A stretch of DNA of 64,000 bases from Salinispora vitiensis (lineage in GTDB: Bacteria > Actinomycetota > Actinomycetes > Mycobacteriales > Micromonosporaceae). Location: the NCBI RefSeq assembly GCF_000378825.1, contig NZ_KB900388.1, positions 681,947 through 745,946 on the forward strand, given 5' to 3'. Below the pieces are notes generated by a model. The model saw only the letters and a program-made list of their open reading frames with translations. It was not told the origin of the DNA and ran no database searches. The position numbers and the translations under genes were made by a program. Below, piece by piece: positions 8,516 through 16,340 of the stretch. Positions within the stretch are counted from its first letter, which is position 1. Every line of letters begins with the position of its first letter.

Positions 8516-9526
8516 ATGATCTGGATGAGCTGGCGCCAGTTCCGTTCGCAGGCACTTGCCGGCGCCATCGCCCTGCTGCCGGTGGTGGCGTACCTGATTA
8601 TCACGAGCATCGACATCCGGCGCTCGCACGACCGGTACGAGGCCCAGTGTGCGTCCATCGGCAACTGTGCCGAGGCCATGCTGCAGTTCCAGAACGACTT
8701 CCGGACCCGGTTGCTGTTGTTGGCCATCCTACTCGCCGCGATTCCCGGCATCCTCGGTGTTTTCTGGGGCGCCCCGCTGGTGTCCCGCGAACTGGAGATG
8801 GGTACGCACCGGCTGGTCTGGAACCAGAGCGTCACCCGGCGCCGCTGGCTGACCGTCAAGCTGCTGCTCGTCGGGTTCACCTCGATTGCGGTGGCCGGCC
8901 TGGCCAGCGCGTTGCTGACGTGGGCGAGCAGCCCGGTCGACGCGGTCTCGCAAGACAGGTTCGGCGCGCTGGAGTTCGATGCCCGTAACATCGCCCCGGT
9001 CGCCTACGCGGCCTTCGCGTTCGCCCTCGGCACCGTGATCGGTCTGCTGATGCGCCGGACCATCCCGGCTATGGCGGTGACCCTGCTCGTCTTCGCGGTG
9101 ATGCAGTTCGTGGTGCCGGCATTCGCCCGGCCGCACCTGATGGCGCCGGAGACCACCACACGGGAGATGACGCTGCAGGCGTTCGGCGAGGTGCGCGGTT
9201 TCGGCGACGACCCCGTGGTGAAGGGCGTGGGCGTTCCCGGCGCGTGGGTGACCGACACCAGCGCGCTGCTCACCGCGGACGGCGACCCGCTCGACAAGGC
9301 CACGTACCGCAGGTGCGCGACCGATCCGCCGGTGACCGCCGGGGCCGGCGCGGGCACTGGCGGGATCATCGCCTGCCTGGCCGACCTGAAGCTACACGTC
9401 GAGATCGCCTATCACCCGAACGACCGCTACTGGACCTTCCAGTGGCTCGAGTCCGCGCTCTACCTGCTGCTCAGTGGCCTGCTGGCCGCCGTCGGTCTCT
9501 GGCGCATCCAGCGTCATGCGACCTGA
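8516..9526 (+). CDS. ABC-2-type exporter permease (first copy)
   Basis: This 336-residue protein has about six hydrophobic segments: near 14-32, 64-84, 112-135, 160-178, 184-204 and 310-330. It opens with MIWMSWRQFRSQA and contains the cytoplasmic loop SRELEMGTHRLVWNQSVTRRRWL. Both are repeated nearly verbatim in the permease at 10479. A long outer loop with paired cysteines lies between helices 5 and 6. The start has GAGGTG six bases upstream. Together with the ATPase and second permease it should form a heterodimeric ABC-2 exporter. Substrate unknown; the neighbouring LuxR/kinase pair suggests envelope stress or antibiotic response. Confidence 0.86.
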   Translation: MIWMSWRQFRSQALAGAIALLPVVAYLIITSIDIRRSHDRYEAQCASIGNCAEAMLQFQNDFRTRLLLLAILLAAIPGILGVFWGAPLVSRELEMGTHRLVWNQSVTRRRWLTVKLLLVGFTSIAVAGLASALLTWASSPVDAVSQDRFGALEFDARNIAPVAYAAFAFALGTVIGLLMRRTIPAMAVTLLVFAVMQFVVPAFARPHLMAPETTTREMTLQAFGEVRGFGDDPVVKGVGVPGAWVTDTSALLTADGDPLDKATYRRCATDPPVTAGAGAGTGGIIACLADLKLHVEIAYHPNDRYWTFQWLESALYLLLSGLLAAVGLWRIQRHAT

Positions 9527-9567
9527 CCCCCGTCCGCACCGACATGACAGACACGAGGACTTTCACG

Positions 9568-10482
9568 ATGACGTCTGACGATTCGTATCCGATACTGCAC
9601 GCGGAGGGTGTGACCAAGCGCTACGGCGCCCGCACCGCCCTCGAGGACTGCAACCTGACGATTCCGCGGGGCCGGGTGATTGGCTTGGTCGGCCCGAACG
9701 GCGCGGGCAAGTCGACGCTGCTCCAGCTGGCCTGCGGCCTGGTCACGCCGTCGGAGGGCACCCTGCGGGTGCTCGGCGAGACGCCGGCCGCGAACGCCGC
9801 CCACCTCGCCAAGGTGGGCTTCGTCGCGCAGGACACGCCGGTGTACGCAAACTTCTCGGTCGGTGACCACCTGAAGATGGGTGCCAGGCTCAACCCGACC
9901 TGGGACCAGGGCCTCGCCGAGCGCCGCATCGCCCAGGTCGGCCTGAACTACAAGCAGAAGGCCGGCCGGCTCTCCGGCGGCCAGCGCGCCCAGCTGGCGC
10001 TGACCCTGGCCGCGGCCAAGCGACCGGAGCTGCTGATGTTCGACGAGCCGGCGGCCGCGTTGGACCCGCTGGCCCGGGACGGCTTCCTGCGGAACCTGGT
10101 CGAGTTCGTCACCGAGCTCAACGCGAGCGCGATTCTGTCTTCGCGCCTGCTCGGCGACGTCGAACGGGTCTGCAACTACCTCATCGTGCTGTGCGCCTCC
10201 CGGGTGCAGGTTGCCGGCGACGTCCCGGACCTGCTCAACACGCACTACCGGATCGTGGCGCCGCGGGGCGAGCTGGACCACCCGCCGGCCGGCATGGAGG
10301 TGATCCGAGCGCAGCACACCGACCGATGGACCACCGCGGTCGTCCGTGGTGATGGCAGCCGGCCTGCCACCTGGACGATCAAGCCGATCCATCTGGAGGG
10401 GCTGGTGCTCGCGTATATGACCCGGGCCATGGGCGTCGCCGGCCAGCCGCTGATGACCTCGTCCGGGGAGGTCGGCCGTTGA
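9568..10482 (+). CDS. ABC-2 exporter ATP-binding protein
   Basis: This 304-residue ATPase has Walker A GPNGAGKST (residues 42-50), signature LSGGQRAQLAL, and Walker B LLMFDEPAAALDP. The usual H-loop position reads SSRLLGD instead of THxxxE. That Ser/Arg change is shared by a subgroup of YhaQ/EcsA-like ATPases and may slow ATP hydrolysis. After about residue 210 there is a 90-residue C-terminal extension. I chose the ATG at 9568, preceded at 11 bases by GAGG. The ATG at 9544 is the alternative. The TGA overlaps the TTG start of the next permease (TTGA), indicating coupling. Confidence 0.87.
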   Translation: MTSDDSYPILHAEGVTKRYGARTALEDCNLTIPRGRVIGLVGPNGAGKSTLLQLACGLVTPSEGTLRVLGETPAANAAHLAKVGFVAQDTPVYANFSVGDHLKMGARLNPTWDQGLAERRIAQVGLNYKQKAGRLSGGQRAQLALTLAAAKRPELLMFDEPAAALDPLARDGFLRNLVEFVTELNASAILSSRLLGDVERVCNYLIVLCASRVQVAGDVPDLLNTHYRIVAPRGELDHPPAGMEVIRAQHTDRWTTAVVRGDGSRPATWTIKPIHLEGLVLAYMTRAMGVAGQPLMTSSGEVGR

Positions 10483-11498
10483 TCTGGATGAGCTGGCGGC
10501 AGTTCCGCGGCCAGGCGATCGTCGGCGGCGCCGTGGTGGCTGTCCTCGCCGCGTACCTCATCTATCTCGGCCTGGACATCCGCGGTTCCTATCAGACCTA
10601 TCTGGCGCAGTGCCCGGACGCCGGCGACTGCTCCGGGCCGATGGGGCAGTTCAGCCTTGACTACGAGAACACGCTGCTCCCTCTGGCCGGCGTGCTCGGG
10701 TTGGTGCCCGGCGTGCTCGGCATGTTCTGGGGTGCCCCGCTGATCACCCGGGAGCTGGAGAACGGCACGCAACGCCTGGTCTGGAACCAGAGCGTCACCC
10801 GCCGGCGCTGGCTCCTGATCAAATTGCTGGTGGTCGGGTTGGCCTGCATGGTCGTGGCCGGGACGGCGAGCATGTTGTTGACCTGGGCTGCCGCACCGGT
10901 GGACGACGTCGCCAACAACCGGTTCAGCACGGTCCTGTTCGGCGCCCGGTTCCTTCCGCCTATCGCATACGCGGCGTTCGCGTTCGTGCTGGGCACGGTG
11001 ATCGGGCTGCTAGTCCGGCGGATGGTGCCGACGATGGCGCTGACCTTGGTCGTGTTCGTCATCTTCCAATTCCTGGTGCCGAACCTGGTTCGGCCGCACC
11101 TGTTGCCGCCCGAGCATTTGAGCAAGCAGATGACGGTCAGCGCGATCAACGAGGCCCGCTCGCTGGGCAGCATCACCGGTGCGCCGGTGCTGAACGGGTT
11201 GACCATCCCGGAGGGCTGGATCACCGATGTGGGCGCGCTGACGCAGGCGGACGGCAAGCCGCTGAGCGCGAAGACGTTCGACGACTGCTACATGAACGCG
11301 CCGAAGACCGGCGCAACCGAAGGCCCGTACGGTGATATCGCGGTCTGTTTGGCCAAGCACGACCTGCATGTGGACATCGCCTACCAGCCCTGGAACCGCT
11401 ACTGGGCCTTCCAGCTCCTGGAGTCCGGCTGCTACCTGTTGCTGACCGGCCTGCTCGTGCTGTTCGCGCTGCGGCGCATCCAGCGGCGGCCGGCCTGA
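10479..11498 (+). CDS. ABC-2-type exporter permease (second copy)
   Basis: This 339-residue paralogue of the permease at 8516 keeps the MIWMSWRQFR start, the ENGTQRLVWNQSVTRRRWL loop, the helix pattern and the RIQRR C-terminus. The outer loop differs most, with its own cysteines (C266, C287 region). The start is TTG at 10479, overlapping the ATPase stop. The two permeases flank the ATPase and probably arose by tandem duplication. They most simply form a heterodimer. A strong hairpin follows the stop. Confidence 0.86.
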   Translation: MIWMSWRQFRGQAIVGGAVVAVLAAYLIYLGLDIRGSYQTYLAQCPDAGDCSGPMGQFSLDYENTLLPLAGVLGLVPGVLGMFWGAPLITRELENGTQRLVWNQSVTRRRWLLIKLLVVGLACMVVAGTASMLLTWAAAPVDDVANNRFSTVLFGARFLPPIAYAAFAFVLGTVIGLLVRRMVPTMALTLVVFVIFQFLVPNLVRPHLLPPEHLSKQMTVSAINEARSLGSITGAPVLNGLTIPEGWITDVGALTQADGKPLSAKTFDDCYMNAPKTGATEGPYGDIAVCLAKHDLHVDIAYQPWNRYWAFQLLESGCYLLLTGLLVLFALRRIQRRPA

Positions 11499-11526
11499 CA
11501 TGACGGGCGGGCAGCTCGACACGGAA

Positions 11527-11556
11527 CGTCCGGCGGACAACGACGTCCGCCGGACG
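11527..11556. terminator. 12-bp hairpin between convergent ABC and two-component operons
   Basis: Arms 11527-11538 and 11545-11556 are perfect inverted repeats with a 6-nt loop (AACGAC). Lying between convergent stops at 11498 (+) and 11609 (-), it could serve both strands. Confidence 0.75.
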
Positions 11557-11608
11557 CGTGCCGGTTGCCCCGTTCGACCGCGGAAGGAACCCGGTTGGAC
11601 AGCGCCGG

Positions 11609-12262
11609 TCAGCTGCCTTCGACCAGCCGGTTCTCCCAAGCCCAAGCGGCGATGCCGACCCGATTGCCGACGCCGAGCTTGGACTGGATCGTGGAATTGT
11701 GGCTCTTCACCGTGCTCAGCGAGATGAAGAGTTCCGCGGCGATCTGCTGGTTGGTGCGTCCCAGAGCGATGGCCCGGACGACCTCCAGCTCACGGTCCGA
11801 GAGCGGGATCTCGCGGGTTCCCGGCGGCGGCGCCGTGGCGTTCAGGTGGTTCAGTAGGCGCAGGGTGATCGACGGGGAGACCATCGCATCGCCGTTGTGC
11901 GCGGCTCGGACTGCCTCGACCAGCAGCGTCGGCCCGGCGTCCTTCAGGATGAACCCGACCGCCCCGCCGCGCAGGGCGCCGTAGACGTATTCATCCATGT
12001 CGAAGGTAGTGACCACGATGACTCGGAGCGGGTTGACCACGCCCGGTCCGGCCAGCGAACGGGTCACCTCGATGCCGTCGATCCGTGGCATCCGGATGTC
12101 CACCAAGCACACGTCCGGCCGCAGCTTACGGGCCTGGTCGACGGCGTCGACGCCGTCGACCGCCTCGGCGATCACCTCGAGGTCCGGCTGGTCCTCCAGG
12201 ATCAGACGCAGACCGCTACGGATCAAGGCCTGGTCGTCCGCGATCAGCACGCGGATCGTCAT
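11609..12262 (-). CDS. NarL/FixJ-family response regulator
   Basis: This 217-residue regulator has a receiver domain (D9-D10, phospho-acceptor D55 in CLVDIRMP, T85/T86, K107 in ILKD) and a C-terminal LuxR HTH (LSDRELEVVRAIALGRTNQQIAAELFIS, then TVKSHNSTIQSKLGV). It is activated by phosphorylation from its partner kinase and binds DNA as a dimer. Its ATG overlaps the kinase stop (ATGA at 12259-12262), so they are an operon. It converges on the ABC-2 exporter and is the obvious candidate to control it. Confidence 0.93.
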   Translation of the reverse strand: MTIRVLIADDQALIRSGLRLILEDQPDLEVIAEAVDGVDAVDQARKLRPDVCLVDIRMPRIDGIEVTRSLAGPGVVNPLRVIVVTTFDMDEYVYGALRGGAVGFILKDAGPTLLVEAVRAAHNGDAMVSPSITLRLLNHLNATAPPPGTREIPLSDRELEVVRAIALGRTNQQIAAELFISLSTVKSHNSTIQSKLGVGNRVGIAAWAWENRLVEGS

Positions 12263-13449
12263 CGTTGCTCCCTCGGGCTATAGGGCAGGGTGGCCTTCAC
12301 CGACCAGCCGCCACTGGGACGCGGTCCGGCCTGCAACGTGCCGCCGAGGCCTTCCACTCGCTCACGCATGCCGACCAGACCGTACCCGCCGCGGGGCATG
12401 CGGCGGGTCGGGCTCGTGGGTCCGTCGTTGTCGATCATCACGGTGATCTCGTCGGTCTGTTCGACGGCCACCGAGACCGCCGCGCTCGGCGGGGCGTGCT
12501 TCGAGATGTTGGTCAGCGATTCCCGGACGATCCGATAGACGGTGGTGGTGACCGCGGGCGGCCACTCGGCCAGGTTCGCCGGGGTGTGCAACCGTACCGG
12601 CCCGCGCTGCCGCCCGAACCGTTCGACCAGCACGCTCAGCTCCTCCGGCTCGGACTCGACCGGTGGGCCGTCCTCGGTGTCGCGCAGCAGGCCCACCACC
12701 CGGCGCATGGCGGTGAGGGCCTCGGCCCCCGCTGCCTCGATGACCGCCAGCCGCTCTGGCACCCGCTCCGACCCCCGCCGGGCCAGCAACTGGGTGGCCT
12801 GGGTCTGCAGGACCATGCCGGTTATGTGGTGGGCGACCATGTCGTGCAGCTCACGGGCCAGTTCCAGGCGCTCCTCCGCGCGGATCCGCGCGGAGTTCGA
12901 CCGGGCCCGGCTGTCGGTCAGGCGCAACGCCACGCCGGTGCCGGTACCGGCTATCCAGATGAGAATGTTCAGCCAGGTCACCGGGGCCGGGCCGGCGCCC
13001 CACGGCCCGGCCGCGATCTGGCTGCAGATGACCACGGCGAGCCCGCCGCCCGCTACTGCCGCGGCCCGTGCGGTGGTTTCGGACCGCACCGCCGATCCCG
13101 TCAGGACGGCCAGGCCGAGCGCCATGGCCGGCCCGGGCTCGGCAGGCAGGTGCAGCACGCCCGACGTGAGGACGGAGCCGGCCGCGATGACCAGGCCGGC
13201 CGCGGCGAACCCGGCCCGGCTCCGGCGCCGGGCCAGCGCCAGCACACAGACGATCGTGGCGGCGGCTCCGCCGAGCAGCCAGTACGTCAGGCCCCAGCTC
13301 TGCGCGATCGCGATGGCCTCGACCACGGCGGCCGTCAGGAAGAGGGCAGCCAGCCCCGTATCGACCATCGCGGTGCTGGTGCTGACCCCGATGCGCACGA
13401 ATTCCAGGGTACGGACGGGGGCCTTGGCAGCTGTGGCCGACGGGGTCAT
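12259..13449 (-). CDS. sensor histidine kinase (HisKA_3 type)
   Basis: This 396-residue kinase has about five to six membrane segments in residues 25-180 and a linker helix (RIRAEERLELA). The HisKA_3 box is ARELHDMVAHHITGMVLQ with phospho-acceptor H202. The ATPase domain has N-box RESLTNISKHAP, DNDG and GGYGLVGMRERV. It should autophosphorylate on H202 and pass phosphate to D55 of the coupled regulator. I chose the ATG at 13449, with TAGCCT eight bases upstream (leaderless), matching the start of the truncated copy at 8350. A longer open frame to 13572 is unsupported. The short membrane-embedded sensor resembles LiaS/BceS-type envelope sensors. Confidence 0.9.
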   Translation of the reverse strand: MTPSATAAKAPVRTLEFVRIGVSTSTAMVDTGLAALFLTAAVVEAIAIAQSWGLTYWLLGGAAATIVCVLALARRRSRAGFAAAGLVIAAGSVLTSGVLHLPAEPGPAMALGLAVLTGSAVRSETTARAAAVAGGGLAVVICSQIAAGPWGAGPAPVTWLNILIWIAGTGTGVALRLTDSRARSNSARIRAEERLELARELHDMVAHHITGMVLQTQATQLLARRGSERVPERLAVIEAAGAEALTAMRRVVGLLRDTEDGPPVESEPEELSVLVERFGRQRGPVRLHTPANLAEWPPAVTTTVYRIVRESLTNISKHAPPSAAVSVAVEQTDEITVMIDNDGPTSPTRRMPRGGYGLVGMRERVEGLGGTLQAGPRPSGGWSVKATLPYSPREQR

Positions 13450-13654
13450 GACGGCCAAGGCTAGGCCGGAAAGCTGTCGTCGCAAACCGGCCGAAAGTAG
13501 GGTGACGCCCCGACCGCCCCTTTCTTTCTGTGGCGTCAGCTGATGCCCCAGAAATCCCATGAGATGGCCCAATCGCGTTTCGCGCTGCAGTGGCGGTTCG
13601 CCTTGGGGCAGGCCGCCAACTCAGTTGCCGAGCACCGAAACAGTGCGTCGTCGC

Positions 13655-13745
13655 ACCCTGGCGTCGAGCCTAGGCTCCCTGCGTGGCTTTCTTCCGGCCC
13701 AGGTAGTAGGTCCGCTGCTCCTGGTCGAGGTGTTCGATGGCGGCG
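13655..13745 (-). repeat. direct repeat copy B (3' end of the AlkD-like gene)
   Basis: This is the second copy of the imperfect ~90-bp direct repeat whose other copy lies at 7707-7797. Identity is complete over 13692-13730. Here the repeat is part of an intact gene; at copy A it is a broken fragment. The pair brackets the ABC-2/two-component block. Confidence 0.75.
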
Positions 13746-14389
13746 CGCAGCAGCGTCCGGGGCATGGTGGCCGCGTGCCGGTCGAGGAGGTCGAGCAGTC
13801 GTGCCCGGTCCTGGTCCCCGGCGCTGCGCAGCAGCCAGCCGGTGGCCTTGTGGATCAAATCATGTGGATCAGCGACGAACAGCTCGGCGATCCGAAACGT
13901 GTCGTCGAGGTCGCCGGCGCGTACGAACGCCATGGTGCTGACGATCGCGGTGCGTCGCTGCCACGGGTCGTTCGAGCGGGCCAACTCGTACAGCACGTCG
14001 CGGGGCTTGTCGACCAGGTGTGCCCCCACCACGTTCGCGGCACCGAGGTCGACCAGGTCCCAGTTGTCGATCCGGTCATGCCGGCGCAGGTAGAGGTCGT
14101 ACAGCTCCGCCCGGCGGGCGTCGGTGGTTTTCTTCCGCGCGGCCTGCTTGGACATGATGCTTACCGCGCCGGCGCGTACCTCGTGGATCGGGCTGTCGAG
14201 TAGCAGTTCGATCTCGCCGGGCGTCAGGTCGATGAATTCTTTGGCCAGCGCGAAGACCTGACCCATTCGGACGCCCAGGAACGTGTCGCCCTCGGCATGC
14301 CTGAAGTAGCGCTGGATCTTGCGGAGCTCCTCATCCGACTGGTACGTCTGCAACTTCTCGACGAATTTCTCGGCGCTGACATCCGGCAT
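13670..14389 (-). CDS. AlkD-like DNA alkylation repair protein
   Basis: This 239-residue all-helical HEAT-like protein matches the DNA alkylation repair family (PF08713). The motif RIDNWDLVD carries W110 and D114, equivalent to the AlkD residues that hold the damaged base, followed by a second conserved segment at RTAIVSTMAFVR. AlkD-type glycosylases release positively charged alkylated bases (3-methyladenine, 7-methylguanine) without base flipping. The start ATG at 14389 is preceded by GAGGACCACG. The last 24 codons are duplicated at 7707-7797. It lies upstream of the kinase gene on the same strand. Confidence 0.88.
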   Translation of the reverse strand: MPDVSAEKFVEKLQTYQSDEELRKIQRYFRHAEGDTFLGVRMGQVFALAKEFIDLTPGEIELLLDSPIHEVRAGAVSIMSKQAARKKTTDARRAELYDLYLRRHDRIDNWDLVDLGAANVVGAHLVDKPRDVLYELARSNDPWQRRTAIVSTMAFVRAGDLDDTFRIAELFVADPHDLIHKATGWLLRSAGDQDRARLLDLLDRHAATMPRTLLRAAIEHLDQEQRTYYLGRKKATQGA

Positions 14390-14575
14390 CGTGGTCCTCC
14401 GATCGAGAGGCGATCGTACCGATCCCCTGCGCCGCCCACCGCCGCTCGACTACGCGTGTCCCGGGGAGCCGGACTGCCGCGCGCCGGTAGAACGGGCGCG
14501 TAGGGCGGGCGGCCGGTCAGCTCGCGTCACCTCGCCGGAGCGACCTTCACCTGCGAAGACATGCCGGAGACGGGC

Positions 14576-14631
14576 TTGACAGGGCAACAGTCGAACGATA
14601 TAACCAACTCGTTATGAAACAAGCTAGTTAT
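14576..14631 (+). promoter_or_regulatory. consensus sigma-70-like promoter with ArsR-type operator over the start codon
   Basis: TTGACA (14576-14581), a 17-nt spacer and TATAAC (14599-14604) form a near-perfect housekeeping promoter. The ATG is only nine bases past the -10, so the mRNA is probably leaderless. An imperfect inverted repeat with 14-nt arms (14600-14613 and 14618-14631, 11 of 14 positions matching) is centred on the ATGA of the start. It overlaps the -10 and the expected transcription start, exactly where an autorepressing ArsR protein would bind. Confidence 0.75.
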
Positions 14632-15009
14632 GCACTCGATGAGCCCGAGCGTCTCGACGCCACCTTCGCGGCCCTGGCGGACCCGACCCGGCGAGCGATC
14701 CTCGCCCGGCTCGCGCAGGGCGACGCGACGGTGAAGGAGATCGCCGCCCCGTTCCCGGTGAGTCAACCGGCGATCTCTCGGCATCTGAAGGTCTTGGAGA
14801 GCGCGGGCCTGATTTCTCGCGGACGGGTCGCCCAGCGTCGGCCGTGTCACCTTGAGGGGCGCCAGCTCAGGTTGGTCGTGGACTGGCTGGAGAACTACCG
14901 CGGCTACTGGGCGGAGGCGTACGGGCGTTTGGACGAACTGCTCGACGAACTTCAAGCCGGTGACGATGCCCGCCAGTCGAGCGGCGGCCGGGAGGGGCAG
15001 GGAACATGA
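14614..15009 (+). CDS. ArsR/SmtB-family transcriptional repressor
   Basis: This 131-residue winged-helix protein contains LADPTRRAILARLAQGDATVKEIAAPFPVSQPAISRHLKVLESAGLISR (residues 21-70 region), the classic ArsR DNA-binding core. It has no clustered cysteines, so metal sensing is unlikely. Members of this non-metal subgroup are typically paired with an AHSA1/START-like protein, as here. The stop overlaps the next ATG (ATGA at 15006-15009). It likely represses its own operon through the dyad around its start codon. Confidence 0.92.
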   Translation: MKQASYALDEPERLDATFAALADPTRRAILARLAQGDATVKEIAAPFPVSQPAISRHLKVLESAGLISRGRVAQRRPCHLEGRQLRLVVDWLENYRGYWAEAYGRLDELLDELQAGDDARQSSGGREGQGT

Positions 15010-15482
15010 CGGCGAAGACGCTGCGGGTGACCACACCGGCACCGACTGACATCGTCCTGACCCGGGTGTTCAACGCGCCACGGCACCTCGTATTCGACAC
15101 GTTGACCAAGCCCGAGTTACTCAGGCGGTGGTTCGGTGCTCGCGGTTGGCGCCTGGTCGAATGCGAGGTGGAGCTACGGGTCGGTGGGAGCTGGCGCTTC
15201 GTCTCGGTGGGGCCGGATGGCCTGAAGATGGGCCAGGGCGGGGTGTACCGCGAGGTCCAGGCGCCGGACCGGCTCGTCTACACCGAGTCCTACGACGACC
15301 AGTGGGTGCCGGGCGAGTCCCTCGTCACCGCCGTCCTTTCCGAACGCGCCGGGTTGACCACGCTCCAGACCACGCTGCGCTACTCGTCGCCCGAGGTGCG
15401 CGACCTGGTGCTGGCCACGCCGATGGAGCGGGGAGTGGGGGAGAGCTACGACCGGCTCGACGAGGTGTTCGCGTCGCGGTGA
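15006..15482 (+). CDS. AHSA1/SRPBCC-domain protein
   Basis: This 158-residue protein has the AHSA1-like START fold signature: an N-terminal VFNAPRHLVFDTLTKPELLRRWFGARG, the central W-R-F strand and the C-terminal helix around GVGESYDRLDEVF. Such proteins bind hydrophobic ligands in a cavity and are usually encoded with an ArsR repressor, as here with a 4-nt overlap. The ligand is unknown. One plausible reading is a ligand-binding partner that tunes the repressor. Confidence 0.88.
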   Translation: MTAKTLRVTTPAPTDIVLTRVFNAPRHLVFDTLTKPELLRRWFGARGWRLVECEVELRVGGSWRFVSVGPDGLKMGQGGVYREVQAPDRLVYTESYDDQWVPGESLVTAVLSERAGLTTLQTTLRYSSPEVRDLVLATPMERGVGESYDRLDEVFASR

Positions 15483-15570
15483 TCCGGGCCCGGGGGAGCC
15501 ACCAGGAATATGTCGGCGGCCGGAGAGCATGTCCGCCACCCAAGGAGCAATGCGAGCGAGAGCGGGAGAA

Positions 15571-15984
15571 ATGAACTGGACTCTGGAAGTGGTGCTGGTG
15601 CCGGTGGCGGACGTGGACCGCGCCAAGGAATTCTTCACCGAGAAGCTGGGTTTCCACCTGGATTTCGATTCTCGCGGCGACAGCGAGTTCGGTCCGGTGC
15701 AGCTGACCCCACCGGGTTCCGGGTGCTCGATCATCATCGGGAAGGGCATCAGTTCGATGGAGCCGGGCTCGCTGAAGGGGGTGCAGTTCGTGGTCGCGGA
15801 CGTGCGGAAGGCCCGTCAGCAGCTGGTGGAGCGGGGGGTCGGGGTCAGCGAGGTCCGAGTGGCCGGGCCGGAGGGCTTTCGCCCGGCCCGGGACGGCGAC
15901 AGCCTGGACAATGTCGGCTTCATCGTTTTCGACGATCCGGACGGCAACCACTGGACAGTGCAACAGATCTCGTCCCGCGGATAG
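15571..15984 (+). CDS. VOC-family (glyoxalase/dioxygenase-like) protein
   Basis: This 137-residue single-module vicinal-oxygen-chelate protein has two beta-alpha-beta repeats: VVLVPVADVDRAKEFFTEKLGF at the start and FDDPDGNHWTVQQI at the end, with the usual C-terminal metal glutamate replaced by Q. That suggests a binding or antibiotic-sequestering role, or a divergent enzyme, rather than a true glyoxalase. The ATG at 15571 follows GGGAG closely. An upstream ATG at 15529 is possible but adds a non-homologous tail. It follows the ArsR/AHSA1 pair on the same strand by 88 nt. Confidence 0.83.
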   Translation: MNWTLEVVLVPVADVDRAKEFFTEKLGFHLDFDSRGDSEFGPVQLTPPGSGCSIIIGKGISSMEPGSLKGVQFVVADVRKARQQLVERGVGVSEVRVAGPEGFRPARDGDSLDNVGFIVFDDPDGNHWTVQQISSRG

Positions 15985-16038
15985 TGCGGTGGGGCGTGGG
16001 CGGTTCAAGTTGGGGCCCGGGCCTGGCATCGTGGAGCC

Positions 16039-16329
16039 ATGTGTCGCAACATTCGCGTGCTCCACAACTTTGAACCGCCCGCCACCGACGACGAGATCGA
16101 GGCCGCCGCAATCCAGTACGTGCGCAAGGTCAGTGGCGCTACCAGACCATCCGCAGCCAACGAGGAGGCGTTCAACGAAGCCGTTCGGGCGGTCACCGCG
16201 GCCACCCAGACCCTCCTGGGTGACCTGGTGACCAAGGCACCGCCCCGGGACCGCGCAGTGGAGGCCGCGAAGGCCAAGGCGCGTGCCGCCGAGCGGTACG
16301 GGGACCGCGGCGCAGCGGGGCGGGGCTGA
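16039..16329 (+). CDS. DUF2277 family protein
   Basis: This 96-residue protein starts MCRNIRVLHNFEPPATDDEI and continues with IQYVRKVSGATRPS. Both match the conserved DUF2277 (COG5552) family found widely in actinobacteria and other soil bacteria. The C-terminal part is a charged Ala-rich helix. The function is unknown. The invariant N-terminal MCRNI with a cysteine at position 2 and the HNFEPPAT motif hint at metal or nucleic-acid binding, but nothing here proves it. GGAG lies just upstream of the ATG. Confidence 0.85.
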   Translation: MCRNIRVLHNFEPPATDDEIEAAAIQYVRKVSGATRPSAANEEAFNEAVRAVTAATQTLLGDLVTKAPPRDRAVEAAKAKARAAERYGDRGAAGRG

Positions 16330-16340
16330 CCTGACCGCGG

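Noticed and set aside
12085..13464. A 459-codon plus-strand frame opposite the histidine kinase
   Set aside because: Gly/Arg/His-rich shadow. The minus-strand kinase has all functional boxes.
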